A stretch of 64,000 nt of DNA from Fusibacter sp. 3D3 (GTDB lineage Bacteria > Bacillota > Clostridia > Peptostreptococcales > Acidaminobacteraceae): assembly GCF_001748365.1 (NCBI RefSeq), contig NZ_BDHH01000008.1, positions 143,057-207,056 on the forward strand. The letters run 5' to 3'. Below the pieces are notes generated by a model. It was not told the DNA's origin and did no database searches. It worked only from the letters and a program-made list of their open reading frames with translations. Both the position numbers and the translations under genes were made by a program. Shown here piece after piece: positions 44,650 to 54,974 of this stretch. The number at the start of each line of letters is the position of its first letter. Within the stretch, counting starts at the first letter, position 1.

Positions 44650-45840
44650 ATGTATAATAAGAAAACAATTGAAGATGTAAATGTAACTGGAAAAAAAGTA
44701 TTGGTGAGATGTGATTTCAATGTACCGATTCAAGAAGGTAAAATCACAGATGAAAACAGAATTTTAGGTGCTATGCCAACAATTGAATACTTAATAAAAA
44801 ACGGTGCTAAAGTCATTCTTTGTTCACACCTTGGAAAACCAAAAGAATTTGAAGCGAAATTTAGTTTGAAACCAGTTGCGGATAGATTATCAGAATTATT
44901 AGGTCAAACTGTTGTCTTTCATTCAGAAGCAGAAGTTGTTGGCGAAAAATCAAGAGCAGCAGCATTGGCACTTACAAATGGTCAAGTGATGCTTTTAGAA
45001 AATACGCGTTTTCGAAAAGAAGAAACAAAAAATGGTGAAGCATTTTCAAAGGATTTGGCTTCAATAGCGGATCTATTTGTAAATGATGCATTTGGTACTG
45101 CTCATAGAGCGCATTCATCAACAGTTGGCGTAACTGAATTTGTTGATGAAGCTGTTTGCGGATACTTGATCCAAAAAGAACTTAAATTCTTAGGGGAAGC
45201 AGTTGATAACCCTGAAAGACCATTTTGTGCAATTCTTGGTGGTGCTAAAGTTTCTGATAAGATCAAAGTGATTGAAAATTTACTCACAAAAGTAGACACA
45301 CTTGTAATCGGTGGTGGTATGGCATACACATTTTTAAAAGCACAAGGCTTTGAAGTGGGTAAATCATTAATCGAAGAAGACAAGGTAGAATATGCTAAAA
45401 AAATGCTTGATGATGCTAAAGCTAAAGGCGTAGAGTTATTGTTGCCAGTAGATCACATTGTAGCAGCTGAGTTTAATAAGGATTCAGCACCAATCGTAAC
45501 AGCGGATGAAAATATTTCAGCGGATTATATGGGTCTTGATATTGGGCCTAAAACTGCTAAAAACTATGCAGAGGTAGTGGCAAAAGCAAAGACAATAATT
45601 TGGAATGGTCCTATGGGCGTATTTGAATTTGAAAACTTTGCAAAAGGCACAATTGCAGTTGCAAAAGCACTAGCGGATTCTGATGCAACGACTGTTATCG
45701 GCGGTGGAGATAGTGCTGCAGCGGTTAACATCTTAGGTTTTGGCGATCAAATGACACACATCTCAACGGGTGGCGGTGCATCGCTTGAATTCTTAGAAGG
45801 ACTTGTATTACCTGGCATTGATGCACTTAACGAAAAATAG
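44650..45840 (+). CDS. pgk: Phosphoglycerate kinase
   Basis: The 396-residue enzyme has the N-terminal substrate motif [23 protein letters not shown], and [11 protein letters not shown]. The C-terminal nucleotide motif GGGDSAAAV lies near residue 355. The length is normal. It makes ATP from 1,3-bisphosphoglycerate. GGAGG lies 7 nt before the ATG. It is co-transcribed between gap and tpiA. Confidence 0.96.
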   Translation: MYNKKTIEDVNVTGKKVLVRCDFNVPIQEGKITDENRILGAMPTIEYLIKNGAKVILCSHLGKPKEFEAKFSLKPVADRLSELLGQTVVFHSEAEVVGEKSRAAALALTNGQVMLLENTRFRKEETKNGEAFSKDLASIADLFVNDAFGTAHRAHSSTVGVTEFVDEAVCGYLIQKELKFLGEAVDNPERPFCAILGGAKVSDKIKVIENLLTKVDTLVIGGGMAYTFLKAQGFEVGKSLIEEDKVEYAKKMLDDAKAKGVELLLPVDHIVAAEFNKDSAPIVTADENISADYMGLDIGPKTAKNYAEVVAKAKTIIWNGPMGVFEFENFAKGTIAVAKALADSDATTVIGGGDSAAAVNILGFGDQMTHISTGGGASLEFLEGLVLPGIDALNEK

Positions 45841-45850
45841 GAGGCAAAGC

Positions 45851-46597
45851 ATGAGAAAACCAATTATCGCAGGCAACTGGAAAATGCATAAATCCATTAA
45901 AGAGGGCATTGCTTTTGTAGAGACGATCAAATCGGAAGTGGCAAATACAGATGTAGAAGTATTATTGTGTGCACCTTATACGTTACTTCAAAGTATGGTA
46001 GAAACTGCAAAAGGGACTAATGTTAAGATCGGTGCTCAAAACATGCACTTTGAAGATAAAGGCGCATTCACTGGAGAAATCACTGCTGATATGTTACTTG
46101 AAATAGGCGTATCACACGTCATTATCGGCCACTCTGAAAGAAGACAATATTACGGAGAAACAGATCAAACCGTTAACCTTAAAACTAAAAAAGCACTTGC
46201 TAAAGGTTTAGTACCTATCGTTTGTTGTGGTGAAACGCTAGAGCAAAGAGAAGCAGGCGACACAAAAACGGTGTGTAAAACTCAAATTGTAAACGCATTT
46301 GAAGGGATTGATGCTAAAGATGTCCCTACAGTCGTTGTTGCTTATGAGCCAATTTGGGCAATTGGAACTGGCAAAACTGCGAGTAGCCAAGATGCAAATG
46401 ATGTGATTGCTTATATTAGAGAAGTCCTTAAAGACTTATATACAGATGTGGTATCTGAAGAAGTTAGAATTCAATACGGTGGCAGTGTTAAACCTTCCAA
46501 TGTAGAAGAAATTATGAATGAATCGGATATCGACGGCGCACTTGTTGGCGGCGCTAGCCTTTTAGAGGCTGATTTCGTTCAGCTTGTGAATTTCTAA
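45851..46597 (+). CDS. tpiA: Triosephosphate isomerase
   Basis: The 248-residue TIM barrel has the N-terminal AGNWKMHKS (catalytic Lys), catalytic His in IIGHSERRQYYGE, catalytic Glu in VAYEPIWAIGTGKTAS, and the phosphate-binding IQYGGSVKPSN. I use ATG 45851, directly after GGAGGCAAAGC, because the longer frame from 45803 would run into pgk. It sits 10 nt after pgk and 10 nt before gpmI. Confidence 0.96.
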   Translation: MRKPIIAGNWKMHKSIKEGIAFVETIKSEVANTDVEVLLCAPYTLLQSMVETAKGTNVKIGAQNMHFEDKGAFTGEITADMLLEIGVSHVIIGHSERRQYYGETDQTVNLKTKKALAKGLVPIVCCGETLEQREAGDTKTVCKTQIVNAFEGIDAKDVPTVVVAYEPIWAIGTGKTASSQDANDVIAYIREVLKDLYTDVVSEEVRIQYGGSVKPSNVEEIMNESDIDGALVGGASLLEADFVQLVNF

Positions 46598-46607
46598 GGA
46601 GTAAATT

Positions 46608-48137
46608 ATGAAAAAACCTACCGCACTCATTATAATGGATGGTTGGGGACAAAGCGACGTGATAACTGGAAATGCAGTTGCACTTGCAAGTACGCCTAAC
46701 TACGATCATTATCTTGAAAAATATCCTCATACATTAATCGGCGCTAGCGGGTTAGAGGTTGGCTTACCAGAGGGACAAATGGGTAACTCGGAAGTAGGAC
46801 ATCTCAACATCGGTGCAGGTCGTGTGATTTATCAGGAGCTTACAAGAATAACCAAATCCATCAAGGATGGTGATTTCTTTGAAAATGAAGCTTTATTACT
46901 TGCCATGAGAAATGCAAAAGCAAATGGCACAAAGCTCCATGCTTGGGGACTCTTATCAGATGGTGGCGTACACAGTCATATTGAACATTTAAAAGCACTG
47001 ATTACGCTCGCAAAAAATCAAGGTCTTGACAACATATATATACATGCTTTTATGGATGGTAGAGATACTTCCCCTACAAGCGGTATCAATTATATCAAAG
47101 CACTGGAAACTTTTATGGCTGAAATCGGGTTCGGTGTGATTGCATCTGTTTCAGGCCGTTATTATTCTATGGATCGAGATCAAAGATGGGAACGTATCGA
47201 AAGATCTTACGATATGCTTGTAAGAGGCAAAGGTGCAAGCGTGGAATCTGCAGCGACTCTTATGAAATCCTCTTATGAAGCGGGCATAACAGATGAATTC
47301 ATCATGCCTACGATGATTACTAAAGCGGGAAATCCCGTTGCAACTGTTTGTGAAAATGATTCTGTGATCTTTTTCAACTTTAGACCCGATAGAGCAAGAG
47401 AAATCACAAGAACAATTGTGGATGAAGCTTTTAATGGCTTTGAAAGAGATTACTTTAAAACCACATACGTGTGTTTGACACAGTACGACAAGGTTATGCC
47501 AAACGTAACAGTGGCTTACAAACCACAAACGATTGACAATACACTTGGGCAGTATATGGCGGCTCTTGGTAAAAAGCAACTGAGAATTGCTGAAACAGAG
47601 AAATACGCTCATGTAACATTTTTCTTTAACGGTGGCGTTGAGGCGGCAAACGCAGGCGAAGATAGAGCACTCGTAGCTTCTCCAAAAGTGGCAACTTACG
47701 ATCTTAAGCCTGAAATGTCTGCTTATGAAGTCACCGATAAACTTTTAGAAGAGCTTGATAGAGATTATTATGATCTCATCATTTTAAATTTTGCAAATGC
47801 GGATATGGTAGGGCATACTGGGATTATTCCAGCAGCTATAAAAGCAGTGGAAACTGTGGATGAGTGCCTAGGTAAAATTGTGCGTAAACTTGAAACCCTC
47901 GGGGGGAATTTCATCATCACTGCGGATCATGGTAATGCTGAAGAAATGCTCACGGATACAGGTGAACCAATGACTGCACATTCCATAAATCAGGTGCCTT
48001 GCATTGTGGGAGGGATCGGAAATCCTAAACTAGCTGATGATGGAAGACTTTGCGACCTTGCGCCAACCATGCTTGAGATGATGGGCCTTGAAAAACCAAT
48101 AGAGATGACTGGAACCTCAATTGTCTTGAAAAATTAA
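46608..48137 (+). CDS. gpmI: 2,3-bisphosphoglycerate-independent phosphoglycerate mutase
   Basis: The 509-residue alkaline-phosphatase-fold enzyme has the catalytic Ser in QMGNSEVGHLNIGAGR, HAFMDGRDTSP, FRPDRAREI, and the metal-binding ADHGNAEEM near the C-terminus. It interconverts 3- and 2-phosphoglycerate using two Mn2+ ions. It is unrelated to the histidine phosphatases elsewhere in the window. RBS AAGGAG precedes the ATG. Confidence 0.96.
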   Translation: MKKPTALIIMDGWGQSDVITGNAVALASTPNYDHYLEKYPHTLIGASGLEVGLPEGQMGNSEVGHLNIGAGRVIYQELTRITKSIKDGDFFENEALLLAMRNAKANGTKLHAWGLLSDGGVHSHIEHLKALITLAKNQGLDNIYIHAFMDGRDTSPTSGINYIKALETFMAEIGFGVIASVSGRYYSMDRDQRWERIERSYDMLVRGKGASVESAATLMKSSYEAGITDEFIMPTMITKAGNPVATVCENDSVIFFNFRPDRAREITRTIVDEAFNGFERDYFKTTYVCLTQYDKVMPNVTVAYKPQTIDNTLGQYMAALGKKQLRIAETEKYAHVTFFFNGGVEAANAGEDRALVASPKVATYDLKPEMSAYEVTDKLLEELDRDYYDLIILNFANADMVGHTGIIPAAIKAVETVDECLGKIVRKLETLGGNFIITADHGNAEEMLTDTGEPMTAHSINQVPCIVGGIGNPKLADDGRLCDLAPTMLEMMGLEKPIEMTGTSIVLKN

Positions 48138-48159
48138 GTTTCAAGAATTTAGATATAAA

Positions 48160-48207
48160 AAGCTTATAGCTGTGGGTAAACTCATAGTTTATCCACAGCT
48201 GTAGCTT
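48160..48207 (+). other. Intercistronic stem-loop between gpmI and eno
   Basis: AGCTGTGGGTAAAC (48168-48181) pairs with GTTTATCCACAGCT (48187-48200), with one G-U, and AAGCT/AGCTT extend the base. No U-run follows. It resembles a processing or partial-termination structure. Confidence 0.7.
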
Positions 48208-48248
48208 CTAAAAGGAAAGTTACCAACACATGAAAATGTGACACATAA

Positions 48249-49565
<1,317 letters not shown>

Positions 49566-49730
49566 TTAGAGCGTTTATTCAAAACGGATGTTGACACTCT
49601 AACCATAATTTATACTTTAAGGTAAGAAAAATACTTGTCTATGTTTGCTTTAAATTAACTTGAGTTAGCATCTCAAGTTAAAGTTAAATGATATTAGCAA
49701 ATTTTGGTTACGAAACTAGGGTAAATGTTC

Positions 49731-49772
49731 AAAGGCTTGATGAATAGCAACATCAAGCCTTTGTGCTTTTTT
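49731..49772 (+). terminator. Terminator of the glycolytic operon
   Basis: AAAGGCTTGATG (49731-49742) pairs perfectly with CATCAAGCCTTT (49751-49762), followed by GTGCTTTTTT. Two weaker hairpins (GTTAGAG/CTCTAAC and AACTTGAG/CTCAAGTT) lie between eno and this site in the same gap. Confidence 0.88.
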
Positions 49773-49856
49773 GATAAAAACGAAACAATTAATTGTATTT
49801 TAGGACATACTGTGTTAAAATACCTATGTTAAGCAAGTATAAACGGAGGTGTTAAA

Positions 49857-50090
49857 ATGTTATCGACAATCGTAACAGTATTCTTAATACTGGCATCATT
49901 AGTATTAATTGCGAGTATATTATTACAATCAGGTAAGTCAGCGGGATTATCAGGCTCAATTGGTGGCGGCGCTGAGCAAATCTGGGGTAAAAATAAGGCA
50001 AGAGACTACGATGATAAGTTTGACAAAGTGACCAAAGTATCAGCAGTAGTGTTTATTGTATCAGCATTACTATTAGCATATATGCAATAA
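49857..50090 (+). CDS. secG: Preprotein translocase subunit SecG
   Basis: The 77-residue protein has two hydrophobic helices (about 5-25 and 57-76) flanking the conserved ASILLQSGKSAGLSGSIGGG loop. It supports SecYE-dependent protein export. A TAAAAT -10 region precedes it at about 49815, and GGAGGTG lies upstream of the ATG. In many Firmicutes, rnr follows secG directly; here other genes intervene. Confidence 0.92.
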   Translation: MLSTIVTVFLILASLVLIASILLQSGKSAGLSGSIGGGAEQIWGKNKARDYDDKFDKVTKVSAVVFIVSALLLAYMQ

Positions 50091-50121
50091 TTAGCTTAAG
50101 CTAATTATTGTATATTTTTTT
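50086..50121 (+). terminator. Terminator after secG
   Basis: AATAATTAGC (50086-50095) pairs with GCTAATTATT (50100-50109) around TTAA, followed by a T7 run. The stem begins at the last codons of secG. Confidence 0.85.
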
Positions 50122-50384
50122 ATTAGTATCATTAGTTTTCGTCCAGCTTAGAGTCAGGAATGTTCAGCCTGCTCTAGGCGGTTAGATGAGAACGTGTCCA
50201 GCAAAACAAAGTTTTGGTGGACAATGATTATCGAAATTTGTTTTTAAGTGACAAGATTCTTTTTAACGGCATACGTTATGAGGGTCAGTGAAAAAAGAAA
50301 TTGTGACTTACATGTTATGAGAAGAAAAGTTTAAACTAGTGTGTTTGTTTTCATTAAATCTTTATTTGTGGGGAGGAATTTTAA
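50122..50384 (+). promoter_or_regulatory. Leader region of the membrane pyrophosphatase gene
   Basis: There is no gene in these 263 nt. A hairpin GTCCAGCAAAAC/GTTTTGGTGGAC (50195-50222, one mismatch) and a second, TAGAGTCAGG/CCTGCTCTA (about 50149-50175), suggest a structured leader. No known riboswitch motif or tRNA was found. Confidence 0.4.
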
Positions 50385-52367
50385 ATGGACTACGCATTAT
50401 ATTCAGCGGGTGTAGGCATTATCGCGCTCGTGTTCGCATTCTTCTTGGTTATAAGAAAGATCAATACAGTAACGGTCACACATGATCGAATGAATGAGAT
50501 TGCATCTTATATTCACGAAGGATCAATGGCTTTCTTAAGAAGAGAGTACAAGGTTCTGGTTATTTTTGCAGGTATTTTAGCAGTGATTATTGCGGTTGGA
50601 TTAAACAGTTATCAAACTGCAATTGCCTTTTTATGTGGGGCATTTTTTTCTGCTTTAGCAGGATTTTTCGGTATGCAAGTTGCAACAAAAGCTAATGTGA
50701 GGACAGCTTTTGCTGCAAAAGAAAGTGGTATGAATAAAGCATTGTCAGTTGCTTTTTCTGGTGGTGCTGTAATGGGCATGTCCGTTGTGGGGCTTGGTCT
50801 ATTTGGCGTCAGCATGTTGTATTTTATTTTTAGAGATCCACAGATCGTTACTGGTTTTGGTCTTGGTGCTTCTTCGATTGCACTCTTTGCACGTGTTGGT
50901 GGTGGTATTTACACCAAAGCAGCAGATGTGGGTGCTGACCTTGTTGGTAAAGTTGAAGCGGGCATTCCTGAGGATGATCCGAGAAATCCAGCTGTAATCG
51001 CTGATAACGTAGGCGATAATGTGGGTGACGTTGCGGGTATGGGCGCTGACTTATTTGAGTCGTATGTAGGCTCTATTATTGCATCGATCACACTTGGCCT
51101 TGCCGTTTATGGTATGGAAGGCGCATATTTCCCATTGATTTTATCAGCATGTGGTATAATAGCCTCTATTATTGGCACGTTCTTTGTTAAAGGCACAGAG
51201 GGTTCAGATCCACACAGTGCTCTTAAAAAGTCAACGTATGCGAGTGGTCTCTTGGTGTTGGTAGCTGCTTATTTCTTAAGCAATCATTTCTTCGGTAATC
51301 TTTCTGCATTTTATGCAATTACAGCTGGACTTGTATGTGGTACTTTAATTGGTGTTGTCACCGAAATATATACTTCTGGAGACCACAAATATGTACAAAA
51401 AATAGCAGAACAGTCTTTAACAGGCCCAGCGACTACTATTATTTCTGGTCTTGCAGTGGGCATGTTCTCAACAATGTGGCCAATTCTTTTCATTTCAGCA
51501 GCGACGCTTTTAGCTTTTAAATTTATGGGACTTTATGGTATTGCACTTGCGGCAGTAGGTATGCTTTCAACAGCAGGCATTACTGTGGCAGTTGATGCTT
51601 ACGGTCCTATAGCAGATAATGCGGGTGGTATTGCAGAAATGAGTGAGTTGCCAAAAGAAGTTCGAAAAATCACAGACAAATTAGATGCAGTTGGCAATAC
51701 AACAGCAGCAATCGGTAAGGGTTTTGCAATCGGCTCTGCAGCATTGACAGCACTTTCGTTGTTTGCGTCTTACTCTCAAGCGATTCATCTTGAAACGATC
51801 AATATCTTAAATCCTAAAGTTGTGGTCGGTTTATTTATTGGCGGTATGCTGCCGTTCTTATTCTCAGCAATGACGATGGAATCAGTCGGTAAGGCCGCTT
51901 TCCAAATGATCGAAGAAGTACGTAGACAATTTAAAGATATTCCTGGTATCATGGAAGGTACTGCTAAACCAGATTATGCACGTTGTGTGGACATTAGTAC
52001 AGGTGCAGCACTTAAAGAAATGATGATTCCTGGTATTATGGCAGTACTTGCACCGATTGTTGTGGGTCTTATTTTAGGACCAGAAGCACTTGGTGGTATG
52101 CTCGCGGGCGCTTTAGTTACAGGTGTGCTCATGGCAATCTTCATGGCAAATGCAGGTGGCGCATGGGATAATGCTAAAAAGTACGTTGAAGAAGGTCATT
52201 ATGGCGGTAAGGGTTCAGAAGCACATAAAGCTTCTGTTGTTGGCGATACAGTAGGGGATCCGTTTAAGGATACTTCTGGTCCATCAATCAACATCCTAAT
52301 CAAGCTTATGACGATCGTTTCACTTGTATTTGCACCATTATTTGCATCTATGGGTTCATTATTATAG
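50385..52367 (+). CDS. hppA: Membrane-bound ion-translocating pyrophosphatase, K+-dependent type
   Basis: The 660-residue protein has about 16 hydrophobic helices. The catalytic segment is [38 protein letters not shown], and a second acidic site lies near the C-terminus in [16 protein letters not shown]. It couples pyrophosphate hydrolysis to H+ or Na+ export. The motif [10 protein letters not shown] has Ala in the position where K+-independent enzymes have Lys, so it should be the K+-dependent class, many of which pump Na+. The ion itself cannot be read from these motifs with certainty. RBS GGGGAGG is upstream. Confidence 0.95.
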   Translation: MDYALYSAGVGIIALVFAFFLVIRKINTVTVTHDRMNEIASYIHEGSMAFLRREYKVLVIFAGILAVIIAVGLNSYQTAIAFLCGAFFSALAGFFGMQVATKANVRTAFAAKESGMNKALSVAFSGGAVMGMSVVGLGLFGVSMLYFIFRDPQIVTGFGLGASSIALFARVGGGIYTKAADVGADLVGKVEAGIPEDDPRNPAVIADNVGDNVGDVAGMGADLFESYVGSIIASITLGLAVYGMEGAYFPLILSACGIIASIIGTFFVKGTEGSDPHSALKKSTYASGLLVLVAAYFLSNHFFGNLSAFYAITAGLVCGTLIGVVTEIYTSGDHKYVQKIAEQSLTGPATTIISGLAVGMFSTMWPILFISAATLLAFKFMGLYGIALAAVGMLSTAGITVAVDAYGPIADNAGGIAEMSELPKEVRKITDKLDAVGNTTAAIGKGFAIGSAALTALSLFASYSQAIHLETINILNPKVVVGLFIGGMLPFLFSAMTMESVGKAAFQMIEEVRRQFKDIPGIMEGTAKPDYARCVDISTGAALKEMMIPGIMAVLAPIVVGLILGPEALGGMLAGALVTGVLMAIFMANAGGAWDNAKKYVEEGHYGGKGSEAHKASVVGDTVGDPFKDTSGPSINILIKLMTIVSLVFAPLFASMGSLL

Positions 52368-52462
52368 ATAGACTTTGAATTCAAATTTGAATCATAGCAT
52401 TTAAAACAGAACATCTTAAAAATTAGTTTAAACCAAAATTCGATAACAATCATAACGCTTTC

Positions 52463-52491
52463 AAAAGAGCCCTTATAATGGGCTCTTTTTT
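52463..52491 (+). terminator. Terminator after hppA
   Basis: AAAGAGCCC pairs with GGGCTCTTT around TTATAAT, followed by TT. Confidence 0.85.
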
Positions 52492-52544
52492 AGGTTTTAC
52501 AGTAAAACACATGAAAATGGAAATAGATTAGATTCACTCAAAAA

Positions 52545-52802
52545 GTGTATGATAATGAATTAGTGACTTTTCTACTCATACATCATATTTTTAAAAAGAG
52601 CCATGATCTTAATAAAGTCTCTAGACCTGTGGTGATTCGAATTTCACTCATTGAAGGCTTGAATGCCTGCCGATATAGAAAATACAAAGCGCTTGGTATG
52701 GCAACACCTTCTGAGTTCTTTTCAGTGCCAGAGGATGCATTGCTAAAAGTTTTAGAAGCGGTAATTTCTTTTGAAGGGGTTAGCATCGTAAGTTATAAAT
52801 AA
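52545..52802 (+). CDS. Small hypothetical protein
   Basis: This 85-residue ORF has protein-like composition (charged helices, VSRPVVIRISLIEGLNACRY, PSEFFSVPEDALLKVLEAV). It starts with GTG without a clear ribosome binding site, so it may be weakly expressed or a fragment. It lies alone between the hppA terminator and the surface-protein promoter. No family was recognised and no start can be fixed. Confidence 0.42.
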   Translation: MYDNELVTFLLIHHIFKKSHDLNKVSRPVVIRISLIEGLNACRYRKYKALGMATPSEFFSVPEDALLKVLEAVISFEGVSIVSYK

Positions 52803-52843
52803 AATTTCACAAAACCATCACAATCCAATCACATACGTATCAC

Positions 52844-52877
52844 TTTACTTGAATATACTCATATTCATAAAAGTAAA
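52844..52877 (+). promoter_or_regulatory. Dyad in the leader of the surface protein gene
   Basis: TTTACTT (52844-52850) pairs with AAGTAAA (52871-52877), enclosing GAATAT/ATATTC (52851-52856 with 52861-52866). It ends 7 nt before the ribosome binding site. It could be an operator or a leader hairpin. Confidence 0.45.
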
Positions 52878-52896
52878 TTAAAGTGAGGTAGTGACT

Positions 52897-54768
52897 ATGA
52901 AAAAAAGTGTGGTTATTGGTTTAGTGGTTCTTATGGTCTTTTCAAGTTCTGTTGTCAGTGCGTATACGGGCATGTCGACGAAAACTTATGCCGTAGAAAA
53001 GACTTTGTCGACTTCAAGTTCAAGTGAAGCCATTTCAGTTGGAATTGATATCGTCGTAGATGGTGTTACACTGGATTTATCAGAAGCAGGTGCCGAAATT
53101 AGAGAGGGTAGAGTCTACGTCCCTTTAAAATTTATTTGTGATGCGCTTGATCTGGATGTGACTTGGGATGGAGAGACTGAAACAGTCACTGTGGGTAAAG
53201 CATTTAGCCATATCGTTGGCAAAAGTTATGTGACGCTTATAGATGGCACGACTAAGGATGTTCAATCCAATTCTTTCATAAAAGACGGCAGAACAATGGT
53301 ATCGGTGAGATTGTTCGCTGAGGCGATTGGCGCAGAGGTGGCTTGGGACAGTAGCACGAGAACGGTTACGATTGATACGGATGATACAACTTCTACAAGT
53401 ACCAAAACTGCAACAATACCAACGGGTGAACCGCCGACAGGAGAAAAACCAACAGGTGAACCACCGACAGGAGAAAAACCAACGGGTGAACCTCCAACAG
53501 GAGAACCGCCTACTGGTGAAAAGCCAAGCGGTACACCTCCAAATGCTCAGGCGACGACCACCACATCGGTGTCGTCATTGATTACAAGTGTATATGAACT
53601 TGCAACAGGGAGCAAGACTTTGAGTTCCCAAACATACAGCGCAACAGATGAAGATGAATCTGCAGTATGGGTGAATTCAGGTGCGACATTAACCTTATCG
53701 GATTCAACGCTCACCAAGACAGGAGATTCATCAAACGAAGAAACAAGCAATTTTTATGGTTTAAACAGCGCTGTGCTCGTGATGGACGGCAGTGCATTGA
53801 CGCTTTCAGATTCTAAGATTACAACAAATGCAAAGGGTGCAAATGCGGTGGTTTCCACAGGAACGAATTCTAAAGCAACGGTCAGTAACTTGAATATCTC
53901 CACGACAGAAAATTCCTCTAGAGGCTTACATGCCACTAATGGCGGCACCATCATAGCGTCTAATGTCACCATTAAAACTTTAGGCGATCACTGTGCGGCT
54001 ATTGCCACAGATAGGGGGTCTGGAACGGTTACAGTGACAACGGGCACTTTCAATACGGCTGGTGATGGCTCTCCAGGGCTTTATTCAACTGGAAAAATCA
54101 AAGGCACGGACATCACAAGTGTAGCCACTGGATCAGAAGCTGCGGTTATTGAGGGAAGAAATAGCCTTGAGCTTATTAATTCTAATATAACTGGGACAAA
54201 AAAATGGGGCGTCATGATTTACCAGAGTTTTTCTGGAGATGCTGAAGTCGGAAAAGGTGTATTTACAATGACCAATGGATCTATTACTTCAAAGGAAGGT
54301 CCAATGTTCTACAGCACCAATACACAAGGCGAAATCAATTTGACAAATGTAACGCTCAATAATACGACATCAAAGTTAATGACGCTTGGCGCAGGCGACT
54401 GGGGCACAGCGGGTAGTAATGGTTCTTCGATGATCTTTAATGCAAGCAATCAAATTTTAAAAGGTGCGATCACGGTGGATTCAATTAGTAGCTTAACTCT
54501 AAACTTAACGGACGATTCGGTGTTCGCAGGGAGTATAGATGTATCAAACACTGCAAAATATATTGAATTGAATTTGGACTTAGACAGTTCAATCTCCTTA
54601 ACGGCAACAAGCTATGTGGATGTGTTAACGGATAAAGATACAACACTTTCCAATATCATCAGCAATGGCTATACACTCTACTATAATGCTAGTGAAGATG
54701 ATAATGCATGGCTTAAAAGCAAGACGATTTCACTATCTGGTGGGGGTTATTTAAAACCTCTGAATTAA
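52897..54768 (+). CDS. Exported protein: copper amine oxidase N-like domain, PTGEPP repeats, beta-helix
   Basis: The protein is about 623 residues and starts with a signal peptide (KKSVVIGLVVLMVFSSSVVS). Residues 45-160 form a CAN (copper amine oxidase N-terminal) domain in two halves: YVPLKFICDALDL...VTW and MVSVRLFAEAIGAEVAWDS...VTI. A Pro/Gly/Glu repeat (PTGEPPTGEKP units) spans about 175-215. The remainder is a Ser/Thr/Asn-rich series of short strands such as LTLSDSKITT, typical of right-handed beta-helices. It is probably anchored to or exposed on the cell surface, for polysaccharide binding or adhesion; this is inference. ATG 52897 has GAGGT 8 nt upstream. No sortase motif was seen. Confidence 0.82.
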   Translation: MKKSVVIGLVVLMVFSSSVVSAYTGMSTKTYAVEKTLSTSSSSEAISVGIDIVVDGVTLDLSEAGAEIREGRVYVPLKFICDALDLDVTWDGETETVTVGKAFSHIVGKSYVTLIDGTTKDVQSNSFIKDGRTMVSVRLFAEAIGAEVAWDSSTRTVTIDTDDTTSTSTKTATIPTGEPPTGEKPTGEPPTGEKPTGEPPTGEPPTGEKPSGTPPNAQATTTTSVSSLITSVYELATGSKTLSSQTYSATDEDESAVWVNSGATLTLSDSTLTKTGDSSNEETSNFYGLNSAVLVMDGSALTLSDSKITTNAKGANAVVSTGTNSKATVSNLNISTTENSSRGLHATNGGTIIASNVTIKTLGDHCAAIATDRGSGTVTVTTGTFNTAGDGSPGLYSTGKIKGTDITSVATGSEAAVIEGRNSLELINSNITGTKKWGVMIYQSFSGDAEVGKGVFTMTNGSITSKEGPMFYSTNTQGEINLTNVTLNNTTSKLMTLGAGDWGTAGSNGSSMIFNASNQILKGAITVDSISSLTLNLTDDSVFAGSIDVSNTAKYIELNLDLDSSISLTATSYVDVLTDKDTTLSNIISNGYTLYYNASEDDNAWLKSKTISLSGGGYLKPLN

Positions 54769-54826
54769 AGGCAGAGGCTTGATCAAATTATGAATTCTGA
54801 CACTCTATATTGATATTTAACTCATG

Positions 54827-54866
54827 AAAAGAGCTGGTCCATTCCATTGAGAATGCCAGCTCTTTT
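54827..54866 (+). terminator. Terminator after the surface protein gene
   Basis: AAAAGAGCTGG pairs with CCAGCTCTTTT around an 18-nt loop, followed by CTATTGTTT. Confidence 0.8.
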
Positions 54867-54974
54867 CTATTGTTTCCACAAATTTTACGCAAGGCACCTA
54901 TAAATTATCAGGTTAATACGTTATAATTAATTGTGATCGAGGCTATAATAATGCGTCGTTAAAGGAGGCAACAA

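Noticed and set aside
47151-47612. A 153-codon reverse-strand ORF opposite gpmI
   Set aside because: It is fully inside a well-conserved gpmI frame, has no ribosome binding site, and its translation has no recognised domain.
50122-50384. A possible tRNA or tmRNA in the gap before hppA
   Set aside because: No T-loop consensus, acceptor stem or CCA end could be assembled; the hairpins do not form a cloverleaf.
53420-53530. Short tandem DNA repeats that might look like a CRISPR array
   Set aside because: They are in frame and encode the PTGEPPTGEKP protein repeat; spacing is too short and no unique spacers exist.
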